A stretch of DNA of 64,000 bases, from contig OX419345.1 of assembly GCA_948470475.1 (NCBI GenBank), forward strand, positions 20,050,859 through 20,114,858, given 5' to 3'. The DNA is from Galaxea fascicularis (Eukaryota > Cnidaria > Anthozoa > Scleractinia > Euphylliidae). The position numbers and the translations under genes were made by a program. The notes under the pieces are model-generated. The model saw only the letters and a program-made list of their open reading frames with translations, was not told the DNA's origin and ran no database searches. Positions 55,847 through 64,000 of this stretch are shown here, piece after piece (the first letter of the stretch is position 1; each line of letters begins with the position of its first letter).

Positions 55847-56359
55847 GGCCCCGTTCATATGAAGAAAGTTGTCCCGGATAGAAGGGTCACCCGCCTTGCC
55901 GAGCCAACTTCTCACGATTGTTTACATGAGTAAAGTTGTCCCGGTTGACCGAGTCAAAGTCAACCCTACTAAAGTATTCATTGGCCCTGCTTAATTCATA
56001 ACTTCAATATCCCTCTTTCCGCTGGATTTCTATTTTTTCAATCACTCACACTGGTCACTGTTGACTTAGAGTCTTCTTTGACAGCAATTTAACCCACAAT
56101 GTTCGTTTTGAAGATAAAACACGGACTTCAATTTCCGTGGACTTGTCCCGGCTGACCGAGCCAAAGTTTTTATATGGAGAAAAATTGGCTCGGCTAGGAG
56201 GGTGACCCTACGATCTAGCCGAGCCAACTTGTTGTTTCTCATGTAAATGGTTCGCCAAGTTTTGTAAGGAAATGTAGGAAAAGTTGGCTCGCCCAGGGTA
56301 GCTCTGGTAGGCGGCTGACCCTTCTACCCGGGACAACTTTTCTTCATATAAACGGGGCC
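55847..56359. mobile_element. 513-bp TIR element with TAA target duplications
   Basis: Ends ggccccgttcatatgaagaa and, mirrored, ggccccgtttatatgaagaa, followed on both sides by aagttgtcccgg and gaagggt. taa flanks both borders (55844-55846 and 56360-56362). The interior carries repeated ttggctcgg and gaccgagcca blocks and no frame. The 3-bp TAA duplication suggests PIF/Harbinger-type mobilisation. It lies about 280 bp upstream of the IFT52 start codon. Confidence 0.75.
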
Positions 56360-57529
56360 TAAAAGAAAGCAGCAAGAACTTGGTAAGTCAACGGGACGTC
56401 TGGGAAAAGTATCTCCAACAGCCTTGCTGCTCCAGAAACTCCACCCCAGGCCAAAACATGTTTACCATCCCTTTTTTCACATGTCTGGTGGTTGTATTAC
56501 CCAGATCGGAAGAAATCTCCCATCGATATTTGCCGTTAACTAGAGAATAGAATGTCAAACAGACACGAACTCAAGTTTAACTATTTATTTTTATTGTGAC
56601 ACTATCAAATAATTCTACTTCGAGGGCTAAAGCCATAATGGCTATGAATGTTAAGAAGAAAAACTTTGCTTTAAATGAAAGGGGGTTGTGGAACAACAGC
56701 TGGGTGAAAAACCTCCCCGTACGTCCACTTGCTCCTAGGAGGAAAACCCCGGGCCAGCTGTACCCCCAATCGTAGACCTCCCGGGCTGGGCCGAAACGAA
56801 GAAATAAATGTGTGACTGATAATTACTAAAGTCACGTTCAACTCCTAACAAACTAGCATTGTCAAGAACAAAGCGTCCTCCATTGATATTGAGAGATTTT
56901 CTTATAACTCCTTTAATTAACTTAGCTTCGAATCTCGAGACTGGCGATTTATCCTAGATATCTAGCGTCAAAAGTTAACTTATTATTTTTCACACAGCAG
57001 GACTGTTAAAAGTTGAACGACTACGTGCATCATTATATAAAGTCTGCAAGAATAAACAGCGTAGAAAATTTCATTTCCTGAATAAACGCGTCATAGTTTG
57101 GGGTTTTATGCAGAGACTCAAAATTTGAGTCATTATCTACGACTGCGTTAATGATCCTGCGAGCGATAGAGTTAAAGGTATAGAAAATTGATGGCCTCTG
57201 CTCCTGTTTCAATAAGCTTTTGAAAATTAAACGCACTGGAATGTTTCATCTTAATAGACGAATTCTAGAAACAGACAAGTTAATGAGAAGAACTCAGCCG
57301 AAAGTATTTAGTGCCGAACGATTCGCAAGTGGCGTACCATCTCTATTTGTAAAGTAGCTGAAACCTTAACATTCTCCTGCCAATTTCTCTGGGTTTACCC
57401 TTGAATCGCATTTCCTCTTTTTACCCATATCCGCCCACCAAAATTTTGTTCCAGTTTAATAATCGTCGTCACTGCGTCTCATGTACTTATTAGTAGCTTG
57501 CTACTATACTACGTCTCCATATCAACATC
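56360..57529. other. Unassigned intergenic stretch
   Basis: No coding sequence, RNA gene or repeat recognised between the TAA-flanked element and the satellite. Short frames only. Confidence 0.55.
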
Positions 57530-60500
57530 ATCTCAACTCATTAGTCATTTGCTAATACACTCAATCTATTGTAGTTTATATAGTCACTCATAGCTTCAAC
57601 GCTTTGTTGTTAATCATATCAGTCTTTCCTAGCATTTAATCATTATCCGAATCAGTCCCAATTTAATTCTCAGTCGTTCGCTAAATAGCGCACTCGATTT
57701 AAATCTACATAATCACTATCAATCAGTCTTGATTTATAAGGCATTTGCTAACGCGCGTACCCTAATTTGCTAAAGCGGGCAATAAGTCTACGTTATCACA
57801 ATCAATCCGTCCAGTAATCCATCTATCAATCATTTGCTACTGCGCGCACTCTATATAAGTCTATGTGATTACTATCAATCATGTCTTTATTTATCAGTAA
57901 TTTGCTACCGCGCGCGCTCTATATAAGTCTACGTAATCATTATCAACCAGTCTTCATTTATTTATCAGTCATTTTCTGCCGCGCCCACTCTATATAAGTC
58001 TATTTGATTACTATCAATCATGTCTTTATTTATCAGTAATTTGCTAACGCGCGCGCTCTATACAAGTCTATGTAATCACTCTCAGTCAGTCTTAATTTAT
58101 TTATCAGTAATTTGCTAACGCGCGCGCTCTATATAAGTCTATTTAATCACTCTCAGTCAGTCTTAATTTATTTATCAGTAATTTACTACAGTGCGCACAC
58201 TACATAAGTCTAAATAATCACTATCAATCAGTATTAATTTGTTTACCAGTAATTTGCTAACGCGCGCGCTCTATACAAGTCTATGTAATCACTCTCAGTC
58301 AGTCTTAATTTATTTATCAGTAATTTGCTACAGTGCGCACACTACATAAGTATAAATAATCACTATTAATCAGTCTTAATTTGTTTACCGGTAATTTGCC
58401 AACGTGCGCACTCTATATAAACCTATGTAATCACTCTAAGTCGGATCTTAAGTTATTTATCAGTATTTGCTAACGCGCGCACCCTATTAAAGTCTATGTA
58501 ATCACTCTCAGTCAGTCTTAATTTATTTATCAGTAATTTGCTAACGTGCGCACTCTTTATAAGCCTATGTAATCACTCTAAGTCCGATATTAATTTATTT
58601 ATCAGTAATTTGCTAACGCGCGCTCTCTATTAAAGTCTATGTAATCACTCTAAGTCCGATCTTAATTTATTTATAATTTGCTACAGTGCGCTCACTACAT
58701 AAGTCTAAATAATCACTATCAATCAGTCTTAATTTGTTTACCAGTAATTTGCTAACGCGTGCGCTCTATACAAGTCTATGTAATCACTCTCAGTCAGTCT
58801 TAATTTATTTATCAGTAATTTGCTACAGTGCGCACACTACATAAGTCTCAATAATCACTATCAATCAGTATTAATTTGTTTACCAGTAATTTGCCAACGT
58901 GCGCACTCTATATAGGTCTATGTAATGACTCTCAGTCAGTCTTAATTTATTTATCAGTAATTTGCTAACGCGCGCGCTCTATACAAGTCTATTTAATCAC
59001 TCTCAGTCAGTCTTTATTTATCAGTAATTTGCTACAGTGCGCACACTACATAAGTCTAAATAATCACTATCAATCAGTATTAATTTGTTTACCAGTAATT
59101 TGCCAACGTGCGCACTCTATATAGGTCTATGTAATCACTCTCAGTCAGTCTTAATTTATTTATCAGTAATTTGCTAACGCGCGCTCTCTATATAAGTCTA
59201 TGTAATCACTCTCAGTCAGTCTTTATTTATCAGTAATTTGCTACAGTGCGCACACTGCATAAGTCTAAATAATCACTATCAATCAGTCTTAATTTGTTTA
59301 CCAGTAATTTGCTAACGTGCACACTCTATATAGGTCTATGTAATCACTCTCAGTCAGTCTTAATTTATTTATCAGTAATTTGCTAACGCGCGCGCTCTAT
59401 ATAAGTCTATGTAATCACTCTCAGTCAGTCTTAATTTATTTATCAGTAATTTACTACAGTGCGCACACTACATAAGTATAAATAATCACTATTAATCAGT
59501 CTTAATTTGTTTACCGGTAATTTGCCAACGTGCGCACTCTATATAAGCCTATGTAATCACTCTAAGTCGGATCTTAAGTTATTTATCAGTATTTGCTAAC
59601 GCGCGCACCCTATTAAAGTCTATGTAATCACTCTCAGTCAGTCTTAATTTATTTATCAGTAATTTGCTAACGTGCGCACTCTTTATAAGCCTATGTAATC
59701 ACTCTAAGTCCGATATTAATTTATTTATCAGTAATTTGCTAACGCGCGCGCTCTATTAAAGTCTATGTAATCACTCTAAGTCCGATCTTAATTTATTTAT
59801 CAGTAATTTGCTACAGTGCGCTCACTACATAAGTCTAAATAATCACTATCAATCAGTCTTAATTTGTTTACCAGTAATTTGATAACGCGCGCACGCACTC
59901 CCCATATACATAAGTCTATATAATCACTCAGTCAATCATTTGCTAATGCACACACCCTATTAAAGTCTATGTAATCACTCTCAATCAGTCTTTTAATTAT
60001 TTACAGTAATTTGCTTCCGTGCACGCACTATATTAGTCTATGTAATCACTATCAATCAGTCTTAATTTATTTATCAGTAATTTGCTAACGCGCGCGCTCT
60101 ATTAAAGTCTATGTAATCACTTTCAGTCAGTCTTTATTTATCAGTAATTTGCTACCGTGCACACACTATATTAGTCTGTGTAATCACTATCCATCAGTTT
60201 TAATTTTTTTTCAGTCACTTGCTAACGCGCGCTTTCTATACTGATAAGTCTATATAATCACCACTAATCAGTCTTCAGTTATGTCACTTGCCAAAGCACG
60301 CACTCTATTTAAGTCACAATGACTATCAATCCGTCTTATTTCAATTATCAGTCGTTTCTTAACGCGCACATTCCATAATTAAGTCTATGCAATCACTATT
60401 AATCCGTCTTGATTTATTTGTCAATCGTTGGCTAACGCGTGCACTTTACATAAAAAATAGTGTATATAGCCTCTATCAACCGATCTTATATTCAATTATC

Positions 60501-60850
60501 ACTAACGCGCGCAATATATGTAAGTCTATGTGATCACTATCAATCCTTGTCTTGGTTCATTTGTCAGTCGTTGACTAACGCATGCACCGTATGTCTAAAT
60601 AATTTCTATCAATCCGTCCTAATTCAATTATCGGTCATTTACTTATACGCGCTAAATGTTAGTCTACGTAATCGGCACTATCAATCCGCCTTAATTTATT
60701 TGTCAGTCGTTGACCAACGCGTGCAGCCTATATAAGACTACATAATTTTTATTAATCCGTCTTAATTCAATTATCGGTAATTTGTTTATACGCGCTAAAT
60801 GCTAGTCTACGTAATCGGCAGTATCGCTCCGTCTTAATTTTTTATCAATG
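57530..60850. repeat. Satellite array of about 71-bp monomers
   Basis: Some 45-47 head-to-tail monomers of the form tcagtaatttgctaacgcgc...tctatataagtctatgtaat cactctcagtcagtcttaa. Three variants are distinguishable: A (taacgcgcgcgctctatata), B (tacagtgcgcacactacata) and C (ccaacgtgcgcactctatat). In the core (about 58755-59525) they follow the order A-B-C, an approximately 210-bp higher-order unit. Monomers at both margins are more divergent. Each has an alternating CG run in AT-rich surroundings. No coding potential. Confidence 0.9.
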
Positions 60851-61128
60851 GTTTGCCATCTTGTGGAACCCTTGCATCGAAAATTGAAACCAGTCAGAAA
60901 ACAAAATGAGCGATTTATCACTTCCTAGTCTTTAGGAAAAGTGTTTGATATGGAACACCATGAATAGAGAGTTTTTTTAACCGTCTCGCAATTTTGAGTG
61001 TTGTATCATCAATTTTTTAGAAAAAGAACATATAGTTTGCTGAGGCCATCAATTAATTAGACGGATAAGTAACGCTTAGTTGTCGGTTCTTACGATTACT
61101 GGTTACTTAATCTCAGCTGAGCTTCTAT
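60851..61128. other. Gap between satellite and unidentified exon
   Basis: AT-rich single-copy-looking DNA. Nothing recognised apart from the 3' side of the exon-like block that follows on the minus strand. Confidence 0.5.
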
Positions 61129-61369
61129 TCATTCGCATACAGTCTTGACAGACTGTTCCACTCGCAACTGTAAGACCTTTCGAAAGTAATGCTCTCCAAC
61201 GAAATTTTTAAAGATAGTTCTCTGAGTAGGGTGACTAACTGTTTGAAGGTGACAGGTGCAGTGGTGAAGTTGGTCTATTGTCTTGATCTTGCGTGATACC
61301 ATTGTGTCAGTTGAGAGAGTGCCACCTCTAACAAAGTCCCCTCGTAACAATACATTTGTAGGGTCGTTG
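61129..61369 (-). CDS. Probable terminal exon of an unidentified gene
   Basis: A strong acceptor (tttcatctatattcttcag) opens 80 codons without interruption to a TGA at 61129: NDPTNVLLRGDFVRGG near the start and HYFRKVLQLRVEQSVKTVCE at the end. The composition (balanced charge, few repeats) looks coding. The exon needs a preceding exon ending in phase 2. The next candidate upstream, 62054-62289, cannot end in phase 2 at any donor I see, so an exon is missing between them or they are unrelated. I do not recognise the family. Confidence 0.45.
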
Positions 61370-62053
61370 CTGAAGAATATAGATGAAATATTACACAGTT
61401 AATACTGAATTTTGTCTTTCATTGGTAGTACGCCGACTTCATGTCTGGAAAGTTAAACTTGTAAAGAGATTGTTTCTAAGGGTTGTTGGTAAGAAACAAA
61501 GCGCATGAAGAAGTCTCACTGAGTTAAGTATTGGAAGAAAAGCCTTAGACCGATAGTAGACGAGACCTCTAAGTATTTATATAAGAGTGCAAGAGAGTTA
61601 ATGAACTTGCGCGCATGAGTGAGAGTACCCGGCAGTCATGACCCAGAATCTCTCAAGCACCGCATAACGAGTGAGAAGATATTTTAAATTTCATCTGAAG
61701 GATGCCGAAAAAGTCTCAAGGAAAAAAATGTTGCGGTGTATTACAGAATAAGAAAGAAAACTTGTCAGGTACCACTAAGGTTCTTTTTAGGGGGTATTGC
61801 TTCTGTTGATAACTGTAAGTCGTCCAGTCCAGTCTATCCACTGACGTTGAAATTCGTTATTTGAAAGCTTCCCTTCTCTCTCCCCTCAAGAATAATCTAC
61901 AAATTTTCATAAAAACTATTAATGCGTTGTTGCTTACAGCTAAAGTATTCATGAAAAAAGATGAATTCAAATTCCAAGACTAGATGAGTTTCACTTACAA
62001 ACCAGAAAAAAAAATTATACACGCAATCGATTCATTTAAGAGTCCTTACTCAC

Positions 62054-62289
62054 ACGTGCTCTTACGATGGGCGTAATTTTGATAGGCCTTGGCTCGGCCT
62101 TCTGTATCAGGCAAACATCTTTGCCTTTTAATTTCATTTTTGCGTGAATATTCTGAGATGAGTACGAGTTGACAACTAACTCCGCAATCAAACGCAGATC
62201 AAAAACATCTTTACTGGCATACCTGCAAACTTGTATATCGTCAAAGGTATCCTCACGGATTCTTGTTGTCTGCCGTCTGTCTTTGCTAA
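62054..62289 (-). CDS. Probable internal exon of an unidentified gene
   Basis: A textbook acceptor (tagtttttttcag) is followed by an open block that reads SKDRRQTTRIREDTFDDIQ, then VFDLRLIAELVVNSYSSQN, and ends KITPIVRARV before a gtgagtaag donor (62053 downward). An alternative donor gtaaga lies 12 bases earlier. About 78 residues with good hydrophobic patterning suggest a folded segment. It enters in phase 1 and leaves in phase 0. No homologue recognised; probably part of the same minus-strand gene as 61129-61369. Confidence 0.45.
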
Positions 62290-64000
62290 CTGAAAAAAAC
62301 TATTAGGTTGGGCTAAATACACTTTTTGATTCTTCAAATTGTTTATGTCTTTTATCTTCGGCCTTAGAACTCATTTTATATCCTTTCGATTTCTATACAG
62401 GCAGTTGATATAAAATCTGAAGGGGAGTAAACCTTTTTGCCCTCTTTCACGTATAGTTTCTTTTACGTATAGTTTCATTCACTTATTTCGCTATTGGAAA
62501 CTGGAAACCTTCGAGTCGCAACTGACATTTCATCCATGTTAATAGATCATGAGAGGAGAGAAAAGCGCTCAAGGGGACCGCTTACTTTTCTAATCCCATT
62601 ACCCAAGAGTGGGAAAGAATTTCTAAAAAGATTAATTCGACGATTTGGACTGTGAATTAAGAGACGCCTATATATATAAAAAGGTAATCTATCCGCAGCA
62701 AAGCAAGAGGAAACATGCGTCACCATCGGCAAAGCCACTCAAGTCTTTGAAAATCCTTAGTGTGATGTTTTGCCCACTCCTCCTTTTGTCGCATATGGAT
62801 ACAAGTTTGGTAAGTTAGTGTTTATGTTGGGTTAGGGGAGGGGTAGGTGCGTAGTTTTCCAGACACTGAGATTGATCTCAAGTTTGAGTCATGATATACA
62901 CTACCTACGTTACCGCTGGCCTTGGTTAAGGAACAGTTATCTTCGGTGGGCTAACTAACTTCCCTCTGGAACTTCTGGTCAATACCAACATGGATCTGAA
63001 AAGACAATGTAGCTGTGCCATATTTGTATAAGAGCTGTTTCATCCCCACCCCACCCCCCACTAAAAAAACCTATCTCGAGCCATGCGGTGTTGTGTTGCG
63101 TATTTTAAAACAGGCAGGTTCGTAATCTTCACATTAAGAAGGGGTAAGGTAATAACTCCTAGTGATGGTCAGGTTCTTTACGCTGGGACCAAACAATAAC
63201 GTTAGTAATAAACCCTCTTCTCTGGTATCACACAGTCTCTTTCCATTAATTACTGAGTTATTTGTAGATCCGTTTATTTAAGTAGGAGATAATGAAATTG
63301 GGCCTGGCCTTTTGTTGGTAAAATTCAGCATTATATTCAATTTTTAAGCCGGAACTAATAACGTACCTTAATTCCCATGGCGCTTCTGAGCTGAACCCCT
63401 TATTCCACCCCATAGAGGCTCTCAGCCTTGACCGAGCCGTACCCTATGAAAGGTAGCGTAGGGATAATCAACGCGTTGGGAAAATGACCATTCCTTCTTA
63501 AATTTGGTGAAAGCTGAGATCTCATCCATGCTTGAACTTCCAGTGTCTCCACCTTCGTCAAATGAATAGCATGCGTGGAAAGAAAATGCTATGGACACAG
63601 ACAAAAACATGATTAATGGTTACCTGAAGCAATCAGCATCACTAAAACAAAAGTAAAAGTTTTCTTCAAATCCAAGCTTAGTCAAAATCAATTTAACAGC
63701 GCTACTCCTCAGTTCATAATCATCGACAATAAGTTTCTTAGCTTCTTATAAAATTTTACAATACAAAGTTCCTTGAGCTTACCAATACATAGAGCTGTAG
63801 ATTGTCAGCATACTCACTCAGATTTCTTTTCCTTATTTATTTGTACCTTCTACAATCTGTCAACAAAACAGCTTACAGGACATTAGGAAGCATGGTATAA
63901 ACTGAACATGTCAATGACAATCAAAAGAAATCTGCAAATTACAGCATCTGCTGAGCATACAAGTACATACGTAAACCAATCAATAAATCAATCAGTTAAA
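62290..64000. other. Right margin, mostly unassigned
   Basis: No confident gene. Two minus-strand open blocks deserve note: 63624-63743, ending at a cag/gtaacc donor and including LIVDDYELRSSAVKLILTKL, and 63422-63610, beginning MFLSVSIAFSFHACYSFDE (signal-like). Their phases do not join each other or the exon at 62289. They may be pieces of a gene continuing beyond the window. Confidence 0.3.

Noticed and set aside
57530..60850. Regularly spaced repeats resembling a CRISPR-like array
   Set aside because: The genome is eukaryotic, the 71-bp units are contiguous without unique spacers, and variants cycle as a higher-order satellite.
63624..63743. Response-regulator receiver-like start (LIVDDYELRSS...)
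   Set aside because: Only about 20 residues resemble the motif, the domain does not continue, and a receiver domain is unexpected here; treated as an unidentified open block.

Overview
The window is eukaryotic nuclear DNA, most likely from an anthozoan cnidarian and probably a stony coral. The support is small exons with GT-AG introns, animal-specific genes (PPT1, IFT52, a many-fingered C2H2 zinc-finger gene), an intact L-threonine dehydrogenase, AT-rich non-coding DNA, and many short hairpin elements, tRNA-derived repeats and a Penelope-like relic of kinds I associate with corals. The organism call is inference; the gene calls rest on translated exon chains whose phases all join.

Layout. 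1-14 kb: no assured coding sequence, scattered inverted-repeat elements, and one phase-compatible candidate first exon (1271-1299). 14.2-21.4 kb (+): a C2H2 zinc-finger gene with 14 fingers in two blocks, every intron phase 1. 24.9-29.9 kb (-): mitochondrial L-threonine 3-dehydrogenase, six exons, 351 aa, convergent with the zinc-finger gene; its introns hold Penelope-like relics and a palindromic element. 29.9-36.9 kb: a transposon graveyard dominated by a 3.65-kb foldback element (31200-34846) and a run of hairpins reaching to about 80 bp from the next start codon. 36.9-43.1 kb (+): palmitoyl-protein thioesterase 1, ten exons, 296 aa. 44.0-45.25 kb (-): a two-exon aldo-keto reductase with a signal-peptide-like N-terminus, convergent with PPT1. 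45.9-46.5 kb: a head-to-head pair plus one further copy of a tRNA-Thr-like repeat. 47.1-55.6 kb (-): IFT52, fifteen exons, 452 aa. 55.8-56.4 kb: a 513-bp TAA-flanked terminal-inverted-repeat element. 57.5-60.85 kb: a satellite array of about 71-bp monomers, with A-B-C trimer higher-order structure in its core. 61-64 kb (-): two or three exon-like open blocks with good splice signals that I could not assemble or identify.

The genes do not form a pathway. PPT1 is lysosomal deacylation, IFT52 ciliary transport, TDH mitochondrial threonine breakdown, the reductase probably secretory, and the zinc-finger protein nuclear. They look like ordinary neighbours. I did not find a convincing new defence or enzymatic system. 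The unusual material is structural: the foldback element with tandem arrays in both arms, the satellite, the paired tRNA-like repeat, and the ribozyme-like Penelope relic.
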